Notes: a model not told the origin generated them from the letters alone. Shown: positions 27,051 through 35,711, counted from the stretch's first letter. The stretch is DNA of 64,000 bases from Gemmatimonas aurantiaca (GCF_037190085.1 NZ_JBBCJO010000014.1:17366-81365); one strand, 5' to 3'. A program made the numbers and translations.

Positions 27051-28930
27051 ACGGTGAATCCCCGACAAAAGCGGTGCGTGTCGCGATACCGCGCGCGGAG
27101 TGGATCGCCCGATCGATCGCGCTCGCCATCATCATCGCCGGCATCGTCGATCCCGCGATCACGATCGCGCGTCGCGTGAAGCCGGTGATATCAATCGTCA
27201 CTGCCGACAGCCTGGGCAACGCCGCGGCACTCGGCGCCGTGCAGCAGCGCCTCGCCGATCGGACGACTCCAGTGATCGGCCATGTACCGGGCGCCACCGC
27301 GCAGGTGGTGGTCGGATCACGACTGCCCGCGGCGGTGATCGGGGAATCCATCCCATCATTCGTGGTGAGCACCGGCACGACACACCGCCTGCATTTTGAA
27401 ACGCTCGACATCCCCGACATCATCCCTCTCGACGCTCGCACACCGGTATCCGCACGTATTGCCCGCGAACCGCTGGTGTCGGCTTCGGGCCCGGTGGCGG
27501 ACACCACGCAGGCCCTGCTCGAGTTGCGTGAGGACGGCATGCTGCTCGACCGCCGAACCCTGTCGCTCGCCGCGGGTGCGCGCACGCGTCAGTCGCTGGC
27601 CTACGCGCCGTCACGCGCCGGTGCGCACATCGTCGATGTCCATCTCATCGATGGGCCGGACACGGTGCAATGGACACACCCGGTGCTCGCCCGTGAGCAG
27701 CGCTGGAACGTATTGGTGTTCGATCCGCGTCCTTCATGGCTGTCCACGTTCGTGCGCCGCGCACTCGAGCAGGACATCCGATTCGACGTGCGCAGCCACA
27801 TCGTCACGTCCACCAATGTCGGGCGCGCCACCGCCCGTGCCGCGCCGTCCATCAACACGGTGGAGCGCCTATCGCCGCTGCCGGATGTACTCATCGTGGG
27901 GGCGCCCGATGCCCTGACGGCCACCGATGCGGCTGCGCTGGAGCGCCTGCTCGATACACATGGCGTCTCCGTGGTGCTTCTGCCCGATCACCTGGTTTCG
28001 GGCGGGGGGCTCAATACCAGGGCGCCCGCTCTCGATGCGCTACTGGGCGCGCGGGGCTGGCACCTGCTGCCTCCCACACGAGCCGATACGCCGCGCCGGA
28101 TCTCACGCGAAACACCCGCTGGCAGTTTTGCCAACGGCACGGCCGACTCGATTCAACTGTTGGCGACCTCGGTCGGCGCGCCCCACACATGGCCCGATGA
28201 TATCGAGATCGTTGCCTCGACCATCGCCGCCGGTGCGTCCGGATCAGCGCGGTCGGCAACGGACACGGTACCCGTGATATGGCGCCGTGCACGCGGACGC
28301 GGAGAACTGCTGGTCAGTTCCGCATTCGACACCTGGCGGTTCCGTGATGCCCAGCGCTCCACGTTCGAAGCGACCTGGCGCGATCTCGTGGCACACGCCG
28401 CCAGGCAGCGTGTGCCCCGCCTCCGCGTCACGCCCGATCGCGATGGACGCGGAGCCATCGTGCAGGTGGACGACCAGGTGGACCACGTCGATGCGACGCC
28501 GCCCATCCTGACCCGCCTCGGCTCTGGGGACACGGCGACAGTCCGGCTGCTGCCAACCGTGCTACCGGGCACCTGGCGTGCCGTCTGGTCCACTTCCGCT
28601 GAAACGCCAGCCGCGCCGCCGGCTCTGCTGCGTGCGAGTCATGGTCGGGACACCGTCTTCATCCCCATCCCCATCCCCGTGCATGCGCCGGGCGCCCGTT
28701 CCGGGGGCGATACTCCCCACGAGCAGCTCCTGGCCTGGGCCACCCACTCAGGTGGCCAGGTGGTGCCCCTGGAAGCCCTCGATTCGCTCGCCCATCTGGT
28801 CATGGCCACGGTGGGTGAGCGTCGCGACTCGTCCCCGTGGCATCCGATGCGATCGGGGTGGTGGATCGTGCCTCTGACCCTCGCATTTGGGACGGAATGG
28901 TGGCTACGTAGACGTCGCGGATCTCCCTGA
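27047..28930 (+). CDS. Membrane-anchored protein, last gene of the MoxR operon
   Basis: A 627-residue protein. An N-terminal helix (about 21-40, IARSIALAIIIAGIVDPAI) and a C-terminal helix (WWIVPLTLAFGTEWWLRRRR) would place about 560 residues outside the cytoplasm. The region around residues 215-330 (RWNVLVFDPRPSWLSTFVRRAL ... LPDVLIVGAPDALTATDAAAL) has the Rossmann-like strand order found in DUF4159 and glutamine-amidotransferase-like folds of Bat-operon proteins, without catalytic residues I can name. ATG 27047 overlaps the previous stop (ATGA). Probably an extracytoplasmic scaffold of the MoxR system. Confidence 0.68.
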   Translation: MNGESPTKAVRVAIPRAEWIARSIALAIIIAGIVDPAITIARRVKPVISIVTADSLGNAAALGAVQQRLADRTTPVIGHVPGATAQVVVGSRLPAAVIGESIPSFVVSTGTTHRLHFETLDIPDIIPLDARTPVSARIAREPLVSASGPVADTTQALLELREDGMLLDRRTLSLAAGARTRQSLAYAPSRAGAHIVDVHLIDGPDTVQWTHPVLAREQRWNVLVFDPRPSWLSTFVRRALEQDIRFDVRSHIVTSTNVGRATARAAPSINTVERLSPLPDVLIVGAPDALTATDAAALERLLDTHGVSVVLLPDHLVSGGGLNTRAPALDALLGARGWHLLPPTRADTPRRISRETPAGSFANGTADSIQLLATSVGAPHTWPDDIEIVASTIAAGASGSARSATDTVPVIWRRARGRGELLVSSAFDTWRFRDAQRSTFEATWRDLVAHAARQRVPRLRVTPDRDGRGAIVQVDDQVDHVDATPPILTRLGSGDTATVRLLPTVLPGTWRAVWSTSAETPAAPPALLRASHGRDTVFIPIPIPVHAPGARSGGDTPHEQLLAWATHSGGQVVPLEALDSLAHLVMATVGERRDSSPWHPMRSGWWIVPLTLAFGTEWWLRRRRGSP

Positions 28931-28992
28931 GATTTTCCCGAAGCGACTCGTCCCGTCCCTGCCCTCCCCTTTCTCACCGCGTCCCCCCGCGC

Positions 28993-30486
28993 ATGTACAC
29001 ACGCGAACAAGTGAAGGCGATCACCGACAAGGTGATCGACATGGCAAAGGCCGATACCGTCGAGGTGCAATTCACCGGCGGCGAGCGGTCCGGCACGCGA
29101 TGGGCGAACTCGTCCATCACCACGAACCTCGTGCAGTTCGACCTCAACGTGAATGTCTCCGTGCGGGTCGGGCAGAAAGTGGGCACCGCGAGCACGCGGG
29201 ACACCTCCGACGCCGGTCTCAGGGCGATGGTCGCGGAAGCCATCGCGGAAGCCCAGGCCGCACAGGACTCCCAGAACCTGCCCGAACTGCTGGGCCCGCA
29301 GGAATACATCCCCGTCGACTCCGCCCTGCCGAACATGGTGCGTGTCGGTCCGGCCGAGCGCGGACGGATGGTGAAGGAGAGCATCGACATCGCCACGTCC
29401 AAAGGCGTGGTGGGCGCGGGCTACATGCCCAAGAACGATATGGCCAATGCGACGGCCAATTCGAAGGGACTCTTCGCCTACTATCGCTCTGCCGATCTGG
29501 GCTTCGTCCTGACCTGCCGCATGGCGGACGGCAGTGGTTCCGGCTTCGCGGCCATCAGCGGCGTGAAAGACTTCAGCATGATCGACGTGAAGGCGCTCAC
29601 CGAGCGCGCGGCCGAGAAAGCGCTGCGCAGCCGGAACGCCAAAGCGCTCGAGCCGGGCCGATACACCGTGATTCTCGAACCCCGCGCCAACGCCCGCTTC
29701 CTCTCGCTGGTGACGGGAATCTTCGGCAGCCGCGGATTTGGTGGTGGTGGGTTCGGTGGCGGCGGCTTCGGAGGCCCACCGGGTGGGGGGCCTCCGGGTG
29801 GCGGCCCTCCGGGGGGTGGGCCCCCGGGTGGTGGTGCTCCTGACGGCGCGGCCGGCGCTCCCCCAGGCGGAGGTGGTGGAGGCGGCGGCGGAGGAGGTGG
29901 TGGCGGCGGCATGTTCGGGGGCATCGGTGGGCCCGATGCATTCATGCGCGGGAAAAAGCCCGGCGACAAACTCTTCAGCGATCTCTTCACGTTGAAGAGC
30001 GACATCGGCAATCAGGTGCTGCGTCAGTCCACCATCGGCCCCGACAACAAACCGGCCGCCCCTGTCACGTGGGTGGAGAACGGGGTGCTGCGTACGCTCG
30101 GCGCCAGTGCGGCGGCATCCACCAATCAGAGTCTCGTGCAGGAAGGCAGTGGACTCTCGGTGGAAGACATGATCAAGCAGACGCGCCGTGGTCTGCTGGT
30201 CACGTCGTTCTGGTACATCCGCGGTGTGCCATCGCAGGAACAGCCGCTGCTCAACACCGGCATGACGCGCGATGGGCTCTTCCTCATCGAGAATGGAGAG
30301 ATCGTCGGCCCGGTACAGAATTTCCGCTGGAACATGTCCCCGCTGGTCGGCTACAACAATCTCACGCTCGTGGGCAAGCCCGTGCCGATGCTGCTCGGTG
30401 AATCCTTCGACAGCGGCAATGCGGCGCTCGTACCGCCGGTGCGCATCGAAGAGTTCTACATGACGTCCGTTTCTCCCGCGGTCTGA
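28993..30486 (+). CDS. pmbA: TldE/PmbA-like protein with Gly/Pro-rich insertion
   Basis: TldE (PmbA)-type subunit, 497 residues; in known systems TldD and TldE form a heterodimeric metalloprotease that trims peptides such as microcin B17 precursor. The N-terminal domain shows the family pattern (VEVQFTGGERSGTRWANSSIT), and the C-terminal half has LLVTSFWYIRG...GLFLIENGEI. Between about residues 250 and 313 lies a low-complexity insert made of GFGG and GGPPGG repeats. As in other TldE proteins there is no HExxxH. No signal peptide or Tat motif is seen, unlike its partner. It is 26 bp upstream of the tldD gene and evidently co-transcribed with it. Confidence 0.88.
   Translation: MYTREQVKAITDKVIDMAKADTVEVQFTGGERSGTRWANSSITTNLVQFDLNVNVSVRVGQKVGTASTRDTSDAGLRAMVAEAIAEAQAAQDSQNLPELLGPQEYIPVDSALPNMVRVGPAERGRMVKESIDIATSKGVVGAGYMPKNDMANATANSKGLFAYYRSADLGFVLTCRMADGSGSGFAAISGVKDFSMIDVKALTERAAEKALRSRNAKALEPGRYTVILEPRANARFLSLVTGIFGSRGFGGGGFGGGGFGGPPGGGPPGGGPPGGGPPGGGAPDGAAGAPPGGGGGGGGGGGGGGGMFGGIGGPDAFMRGKKPGDKLFSDLFTLKSDIGNQVLRQSTIGPDNKPAAPVTWVENGVLRTLGASAAASTNQSLVQEGSGLSVEDMIKQTRRGLLVTSFWYIRGVPSQEQPLLNTGMTRDGLFLIENGEIVGPVQNFRWNMSPLVGYNNLTLVGKPVPMLLGESFDSGNAALVPPVRIEEFYMTSVSPAV
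29738..29925 (+). repeat. GC-rich low-complexity coding repeat (Gly/Pro)
   Basis: A run of GGTGGC and GGGCCTCCGGGTGGC-type units encodes repeated GFGG and PPGGG motifs inside the TldE gene. It is in frame and keeps the frame on both sides, so it is an insertion, not a disruption. Confidence 0.85.
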
Positions 30487-30512
30487 CCGACTCACTTCGA
30501 CAGGATCCTACC

Positions 30513-32186
30513 ATGAGCTCTTCCCGTCGTGATTTTCTGAAGAAGTTCGGAGCCGGCGCCGCACTCACGCTCTACTCGCGTGATCTGTTCGGCCAGGTGC
30601 TCGCGGACTCGCCTCAGGGCCGTCCGCTCGAGACGCGTTTCAAAGGGCTGGCCGACATCGTGCTGGCCGAAGGCAAACTTGCCGGCTGCAGCTACACCGA
30701 CGTGCGCTTCACCATGACGTCGACGCTGCCCGGCGCCACCGTGAACCTCCGGCCCGGCGGTGGCCCGGCTGGTCCCGGTGGCGGTGGATTCGGCGGAGGG
30801 CGTGGCGGCGGTGGTGGTGGCCGCGGCGGAGCCGGTGGTCGCCGGGTTCAGGGCATTCCCTCCGACGCAGACCGTCAGCCCGGTGGATTCGGCGTGCGCG
30901 TGATCCACAGTGGAGTGTGGGGGTTCGCTTCGAGCCCCATTCTCACCGAAGACGAACTGCGTCGGGTCACCCGCGTGGCCGTGGAAGTCGCGAAGGCCAG
31001 TGCGATCGCGAAGAAGGCCGACATGAAACTCGCGCCGGTGAAGCCGTACCAGGAGCACTACATCACGCCGATGCTCAAACACCCCACGTCGGTGTCGCAG
31101 ACCGACAAGCAGGCGTGGGCGCAGGCCATTGCCGACAAGGCCGCCGCCGTGAAGGGCGTCACCGCCGTGAACGTGGCCTGCAACCACGGATACGAATGGC
31201 GCTATTTCGCGAGCAGTGAAGGCTCGTACATCGAACAGGAACTGTTCACCACCACGCCCACATTCTCCGTGACGGCGCGGGTCGGCGATGTCACGCGCAC
31301 ACGCAATTATTCGGGGGTGGCCGGCACGGGTGGCTGGGAGTTCGCCGAGAACTGCGACTTCCTCGATCAGGCCGAGAAGGTCGCCACCGATGCCGTGGAG
31401 ATGTGCACCGCGAAGCCACTCGGCTCGAGTGGCCTCAAGGATCTCATCCTCTCGCCATCGCACGCGATGCTCACCATTCACGAGATCGTCGCGCACGCCA
31501 CGGAAGTGGATCGCATCGTGGGCTACGAAGCCAACTATGCCGGCACGAGCTTCGTGAAGCTCTCCGACGTGGGCAAACTCAAGTACGGCTCGAAGCTGTT
31601 CAACGTCACCTGTGACAAGACCAGCACCGGTCTTGGCACGGTGGGCTTCGACGACGATGGCGTGAAGACGCAGAAGTGGCCCCTCATTCGCGATGGTATG
31701 CTCGTGGGTCTGCAGACCAACCGCGAGACGGCGCACTTCGTGGGTGAGAAGGAAAGCCGGGGGTGCACGTTCGGCAGCACCTGGCGCGACTATCCGTTCC
31801 TCCGCATGCCCAACGTGCACGTGGAACCCGGTCCGGCCAATGCCCCCACACGCGATCAGCTCATCGCCGATGTGAAGGATGGGGTGATGATCGACGGACG
31901 GGGCAGTTACTCCATCGACCAGCAGCGATACAACGGACAGTTCGGCGGCCACATCTTCTGGGAGATCAAGAACGGCAAGATCACCCGGCAGGTCACCGAC
32001 GTGACGTACAACGCCATCACCACCGACTTCTGGGCCAATCTCGACGGCATCACCGGTCCGAAGGAATGGCAGATGCACGGCACCGGTGGCGACGCCAAGG
32101 GACAACCCACGCAGACGAACAGCATCTCGCATGGCTCACCCTGGATGCTGATCCGCAAGATCAACGTCGGCGCCGCCTTCGATTGA
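30513..32186 (+). CDS. tldD: TldD-like metalloprotease with Tat signal
   Basis: Catalytic TldD-type subunit, 557 residues. The zinc motif HEIVAH (H323, E324, H328) followed by ATEVDR is intact. The N-terminus MSSSRRDFLKKFGAGAALTL is a textbook Tat signal (R5-R6, then a hydrophobic stretch), which implies export in a folded state. A Gly-rich insert (about residues 82-112) sits before the conserved core. Cytoplasmic TldD of Escherichia coli is about 480 residues and has no signal, so both additions are notable. AGGA upstream supports ATG 30513. A strong terminator follows the stop. The substrate is unknown; no modified-peptide gene is visible nearby. Confidence 0.9.
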   Translation: MSSSRRDFLKKFGAGAALTLYSRDLFGQVLADSPQGRPLETRFKGLADIVLAEGKLAGCSYTDVRFTMTSTLPGATVNLRPGGGPAGPGGGGFGGGRGGGGGGRGGAGGRRVQGIPSDADRQPGGFGVRVIHSGVWGFASSPILTEDELRRVTRVAVEVAKASAIAKKADMKLAPVKPYQEHYITPMLKHPTSVSQTDKQAWAQAIADKAAAVKGVTAVNVACNHGYEWRYFASSEGSYIEQELFTTTPTFSVTARVGDVTRTRNYSGVAGTGGWEFAENCDFLDQAEKVATDAVEMCTAKPLGSSGLKDLILSPSHAMLTIHEIVAHATEVDRIVGYEANYAGTSFVKLSDVGKLKYGSKLFNVTCDKTSTGLGTVGFDDDGVKTQKWPLIRDGMLVGLQTNRETAHFVGEKESRGCTFGSTWRDYPFLRMPNVHVEPGPANAPTRDQLIADVKDGVMIDGRGSYSIDQQRYNGQFGGHIFWEIKNGKITRQVTDVTYNAITTDFWANLDGITGPKEWQMHGTGGDAKGQPTQTNSISHGSPWMLIRKINVGAAFD

Positions 32187-32213
32187 GAACCTGAAACAGT
32201 CTGGTGGTATCAA

Positions 32214-32249
32214 ACGGAGGGGGCGCGAATGTCTTCGCGCCCCCTCCGT
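32214..32249 (+). terminator. Intrinsic terminator after tldD
   Basis: ACGGAGGGGGCGCGAA (32214-32229) pairs perfectly with TTCGCGCCCCCTCCGT (32234-32249) across a 4-nt loop, and a T-rich tail (ctattgttct) follows. It ends the tldE-tldD transcript. Confidence 0.85.
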
Positions 32250-32300
32250 CTATTGTTCTCCCCCCTGACCAGCTCCTTCCTGCATCCTCTTGGTACAGAA

Positions 32301-32328
32301 GCGGAGCGGCGCCAAAGCGCCGCTCCGC
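32301..32328 (-). terminator. Intrinsic terminator after the DUF4159 gene
   Basis: A perfect 12-bp stem, GCGGAGCGGCGC with GCGCCGCTCCGC, encloses a 4-nt loop. On the minus strand it lies 10 nt behind the DUF4159 stop and is followed by TTCTGT. It faces the tldD terminator, so the convergent units are separated by two hairpins. Confidence 0.75.
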
Positions 32329-32338
32329 CATCCTTGTC

Positions 32339-33115
32339 TCACGTCATCGCATAGACCACGATGTTCACCCCGAACCGCGTGTTGTCACGCCGTCGGAAAC
32401 GTTTGTTCTTCCAGTCGTAGTCCCATTCGCAGCCGTAGTCCTTGTTGGAGTAGAGCACGCCCAGTCGCCCCCGGCGCTCCACACCGCGCAGGTAATCGTG
32501 CACGACATTGTCGCCCCAGCCGTTCAGCTCGTGCGACGTGCGCGGCGGCCCCTCGGGAAACTGGAAGAAGCTCGAATACAGCGGATGCGTGCGTCCGATC
32601 TTCGGCATCGGATTGGGGCCGAACGCCTTCACCATCTCGGCTTCGAACGTCTTCGCGTAGAGACCGTTCACGTCGTGGTTGCAATCGTCGCTGAACAGCA
32701 GCCCGCCGTTCTCCACGTAACGCACCAACCCCTTTCGCTCGGCGTCACTGAAGCGCACGAGCTTGTGTCCGGTCATGAACAGAAAGGGAAACGCCGTGAG
32801 TTCCGCCGAGTCGGCGGTGATGACGACCTCCTGCTGATCGACCGGGATGTCCGTATACTGCACCACGGCGTCGAGCAGATTGGCACAGACCTTGGGGTTG
32901 TAGTCCCAGTCGCCGGAATCGTAGCGCAGGCGCGCGAACGTGAACTCGAATCGGCGCGTCGGCAGTACACGCGCGGCCGCCGCGAACCTGTCGGCCGTCG
33001 CTTCGGCGGCCACCATTGAAGGCACAAGCGACCCGAGGCCGGTTCCCAACGCCGCGGCGCCCGTGAGCGATCCCAGGCGCGCGAGAAACCCGCGCCGAGT
33101 GCAGTCGGTCGACAT
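32339..33115 (-). CDS. Tat-exported DUF4159 protein
   Basis: A 258-residue protein with a Tat signal (STDCTRRGFLARLGSLTGAAAL; twin Arg at 7-8). The DUF4159 domain follows: RRFEFTFARLRYDSGDWDYNP near the start, KLVRFSDAERKGLVRYVENGG, then the conserved SDDCNHDVNG and the SFFQFPEG segment. DUF4159 resembles class I glutamine-amidotransferase folds, but its activity is unknown. It is divergent from blaI, and the two blaI operators lie 47-106 bp upstream of its start, so BlaI may affect it too. Confidence 0.82.
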   Translation of the reverse strand: MSTDCTRRGFLARLGSLTGAAALGTGLGSLVPSMVAAEATADRFAAAARVLPTRRFEFTFARLRYDSGDWDYNPKVCANLLDAVVQYTDIPVDQQEVVITADSAELTAFPFLFMTGHKLVRFSDAERKGLVRYVENGGLLFSDDCNHDVNGLYAKTFEAEMVKAFGPNPMPKIGRTHPLYSSFFQFPEGPPRTSHELNGWGDNVVHDYLRGVERRGRLGVLYSNKDYGCEWDYDWKNKRFRRRDNTRFGVNIVVYAMT

Positions 33116-33161
33116 CCGTGAAAGATACCCTCGATGATCCCCGGTGTCCGCGCCCGCTCAA

Positions 33162-33179
33162 CTACTACGCATATAGTTG
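33162..33179. promoter_or_regulatory. BlaI-type operator 1 (overlaps -35 box)
   Basis: CTACTACGCATATAGTTG, a dyad with ACTA-N6-TAGT core. It shares 14 of 18 positions with operator 2 and covers the start of the TTGACA box, so a bound repressor would block RNA polymerase. Confidence 0.7.
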
Positions 33180-33205
33180 ACATCCGGAACGAGCGTCCCT
33201 ATTCT
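33177..33205 (+). promoter_or_regulatory. Sigma-70-type promoter of the blaI-M56 operon
   Basis: A consensus -35 TTGACA (33177-33182) is followed after exactly 17 bp by a -10 TATTCT (33200-33205). The ATG of blaI lies 51 nt downstream. One operator overlaps each promoter element. Confidence 0.75.
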
Positions 33206-33221
33206 ACTATGCAGTTAGTAG
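33204..33221. promoter_or_regulatory. BlaI-type operator 2 (overlaps -10 and start site)
   Basis: CTACTATGCAGTTAGTAG, a near-perfect dyad. Its centre is 42 bp from that of operator 1, four helical turns, so two repressor dimers would sit on the same DNA face. Confidence 0.7.
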
Positions 33222-33255
33222 AACCCCGCCTCTCCTCCTCCTTCGCCGCACCCCC

Positions 33256-33687
33256 ATGGACGATCTCTCGCTTGGCAGCCGCGAGCTCAATGTCATGACC
33301 CTGCTGTGGAAACACGGCAGCGGCACCGCCGCCGAGATTCGCGACCGACTCGAAGCCGACCTCGCGTACACCACGGTGCTGACCATTCTGCGGAATCTCG
33401 AAGCCAAAGGGTTGCTGCGTCACGAACCGGAAGGCCGCGCACACCGTTACTACCCGCGCATCGAACAACGCGCCGCGCAACGGTCCGCGTTGCAGCGCGT
33501 ACTCGGCAGTTTCTTCGGCGGTTCCGCGGAGAGCCTGCTCGCCCGGCTGGTCGACGATCAGCATGTCGATGCGGCCGAATTGCAGGCCATCGCACGGCGC
33601 ATCACGGAGGGCGCGACGGAATCCGCCGCGGATACGTCATCCGGCCCCGCGCGCCCGGCCGCGGGCAAGCGGCGGCGGTCGTCATGA
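33256..33687 (+). CDS. blaI: BlaI/MecI-family transcriptional repressor
   Basis: Penicillinase-repressor-type protein, 143 residues. The N-terminal winged helix (about 3-75) carries the family pattern LGSRELNVMTLLWKHGSGTAAEIRDRL and YTTVLTILRNLEAKGLLRH, and the C-terminal helices serve for dimerisation. In known systems an M56 protease cleaves such a repressor after sensing a signal. The M56 gene here starts inside the blaI stop (ATGA overlap), so the pair is coupled. Promoter and operators lie directly upstream, which points to autoregulation. The C-terminal tail (after about 120) is basic and low in complexity. There is no beta-lactamase next to it, so the signal need not be a beta-lactam. 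Confidence 0.92.
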   Translation: MDDLSLGSRELNVMTLLWKHGSGTAAEIRDRLEADLAYTTVLTILRNLEAKGLLRHEPEGRAHRYYPRIEQRAAQRSALQRVLGSFFGGSAESLLARLVDDQHVDAAELQAIARRITEGATESAADTSSGPARPAAGKRRRSS

Positions 33688-35063
33688 TTGCCCTCTGGAT
33701 GCTGAGTAGTATCGCCTGGGGCGCCCTGGTGTTCATCGCCGCGGCAGCATTGGACGCCGCGTTGCAGCTCGATGCACGGCAAACACGTGGCATCTGGGTG
33801 ATGGCGGCCTGCACGACCGTCCTATGGCCTCTGCTCGCCCCATGGCTCCTGACACCGGAAACCACGGTCAGTGTCACGCAGGCCATGCGTGCGGTGACCG
33901 CAGGAACCGGCGCGCTGCCGGCGGACGTGCCATCGTTCATCAGCTGGCGTTCGCGACTCGGCCGCCTGGATACACCGCTGCTGATCGCGTGGACGGTGGG
34001 CACGCTGTGGCTGACCATCCGCTGGGTCCTGCTCGCCCGGGCGCTGCGGCAACACATGCGGGACGCACAACCACAACGCGTCGACGGGCAATCGGCCCTG
34101 GTGACGAACGATATCGGCCCCGCGGTGATCGGCGTGTGGCGTCCGCGCATGGTGCTGCCGTCATGGTTCTTCGAACTCGATCGTGAGCTCCGCGCCCTGA
34201 TCCTCTCCCACGAGTCCGAGCATGTGCGTGCCCGTGATCAGATGGTGCTCACCGCGGCGCGGGTTTTCACGACCATCATGCCATGGAATCCGCTGGTGTG
34301 GGTGCTGGCGCGCCGCACGCGACTTTCCACCGAAGTGGACTGCGATCGACGCGTTCTCCGCGGGGGAGTCACGCCCGTTCAATACGCGCAACTGCTGATG
34401 TTCGTCGCTCACCGCCAACACAACCACCCCCTGTTCACCACGTCACCGGCCGCTGCGACACTCGGTTCACACATGGCCGGTTCGCCCACCACGCTCCGCA
34501 GGAGAATCACGGCCATGCATCTGCCTGTTCTTTCAGGTCGCGCCCGCAACGTTCGGTACATCGTTCTCGGCACAACGGCGATCGCCGCTCTCGCGTTCGG
34601 GGCATCACCGAGGCTGGCCCGGGCGCTGGCAAGTGTGCGGGAGGCGCAGGTCCTGTCGCCGGCCGCGTCCGCGGCGCAACCGCCAGCCAGACCCATGGTC
34701 GAATTCCGGATCGACAGCCAGGCGACACTCATTGCCGGCACCGCCACGCCACGCTATCCGGATGCGCTGCTCGCAACACGCACGAACGGCTCCGGCCAGG
34801 CCCAATTCGTCGTGGATTCGTCCGGATTGGTGATTCGCGAAACCCTGAAGATCGTCGGCGCCAGCCATCCCGCCATTGGCGAAAGTATCGCACGAGCGGC
34901 CGCATCTGCGCGCTTCAAGCCCGCCCATGTCGGGGGAAGGGCCGTCAAGCAACTCGTCCGCCTGGTGTATCACTTCGATGTGCCCGGCATGACCGCGGCG
35001 CCGGTCCATATCTCGTCCGAGGACATCCGGACCTTTGAGATCACGGTGACGGCGCCGCGCTGA
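33684..35063 (+). CDS. M56 (BlaR1-like) peptidase fused to a TonB C-terminal domain
   Basis: A 459-residue membrane protein. Helices near 1-22, 35-58 and 100-120 lead to the zinc motif HESEH (H176, E177, H180) and to the downstream TEVDCDRRVL segment that supplies the third ligand in M56 proteases. After a further helix (about 288-308) comes an extracytoplasmic tail that ends in a TonB-type domain (TPRYPDALLATRTNGSGQAQFVVDSSGLV ... ARFKPA). Classical BlaR1 carries a penicillin-binding sensor there instead. The expected role is regulated cleavage of the neighbouring BlaI; the TonB-like domain could sense or touch an envelope partner (inferred). Confidence 0.85.
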   Translation: MIALWMLSSIAWGALVFIAAAALDAALQLDARQTRGIWVMAACTTVLWPLLAPWLLTPETTVSVTQAMRAVTAGTGALPADVPSFISWRSRLGRLDTPLLIAWTVGTLWLTIRWVLLARALRQHMRDAQPQRVDGQSALVTNDIGPAVIGVWRPRMVLPSWFFELDRELRALILSHESEHVRARDQMVLTAARVFTTIMPWNPLVWVLARRTRLSTEVDCDRRVLRGGVTPVQYAQLLMFVAHRQHNHPLFTTSPAAATLGSHMAGSPTTLRRRITAMHLPVLSGRARNVRYIVLGTTAIAALAFGASPRLARALASVREAQVLSPAASAAQPPARPMVEFRIDSQATLIAGTATPRYPDALLATRTNGSGQAQFVVDSSGLVIRETLKIVGASHPAIGESIARAAASARFKPAHVGGRAVKQLVRLVYHFDVPGMTAAPVHISSEDIRTFEITVTAPR

Positions 35064-35096
35064 ACGGGCCGCGCGGAACGCGCCCCGCACGCCACG

Positions 35097-35597
35097 TTAT
35101 CCGACGACTGGTGGGTTCGACAATGCCCGTTCTATCGGCCCCACCAGTTCGTCGGGCGTCACGGTCGGCGCGAATCGTTCGATCACGTTGCCATCACGTC
35201 CGATGAGGAACTTGGTGAAGTTCCACTTTATTGCCGTCGTTCCCAGAATGCCCGGCTCCTCCCGTTTCGCCCATTGCCACAGCGGATCGCCTCCGTCGCC
35301 ATTCACTTCGAGCTTGGCCGACAGCGGGAAAGTCACGTCGTAGGTCCGTGAGCAGAACGCCGCGATCTCCGTTTCGTCGCCGGGCTCCTGCCCGCCGAAC
35401 TGATCGCAGGGGCATCCGATGATCACCAGCCCGCGGTCCCGGTAGCGCCGCCACAGCTGCTCGAGACCGGCATACTGCGGTGTGAAACCGCACTGGCTGG
35501 CCACATTGACCAGCAGCACCACCTGGCCATCGAATTGTGCCAGCGGCCAGGGTTGGCCATCGATCCCGGTCAGGGAAAAATCATGAAGGGTCGGCAT
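35097..35597 (-). CDS. Glutathione peroxidase family protein (Cys type)
   Basis: Thiol peroxidase of 166 residues that reduces hydroperoxides, in bacteria mostly with thioredoxin. The catalytic set is complete: C36 (NVASQCGFTPQY), Q70 (FGGQEPG), W125 and N126 (KWNFTKF). C64 (GCPCDQ) is a possible resolving cysteine. No signal peptide is seen. It converges with the M56 gene at a distance of 33 bp. Confidence 0.93.
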   Translation of the reverse strand: MPTLHDFSLTGIDGQPWPLAQFDGQVVLLVNVASQCGFTPQYAGLEQLWRRYRDRGLVIIGCPCDQFGGQEPGDETEIAAFCSRTYDVTFPLSAKLEVNGDGGDPLWQWAKREEPGILGTTAIKWNFTKFLIGRDGNVIERFAPTVTPDELVGPIERALSNPPVVG

Positions 35598-35711
35598 ACC
35601 CTGAAGTTATTCGCAAACATCCGCCCGGTCATGATCCCGCAACGCCCCGGGAAGCGCCGCGATCCATCGGCGATCGCACCATGACGGATCCCCACGGCGG
35701 AGCCGATACTC

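Noticed and set aside
28639..32132. Long minus-strand frames antisense to TldE and TldD
   Set aside because: Repetitive composition mirrors the Gly/Pro-rich coding repeat; no domain is seen.
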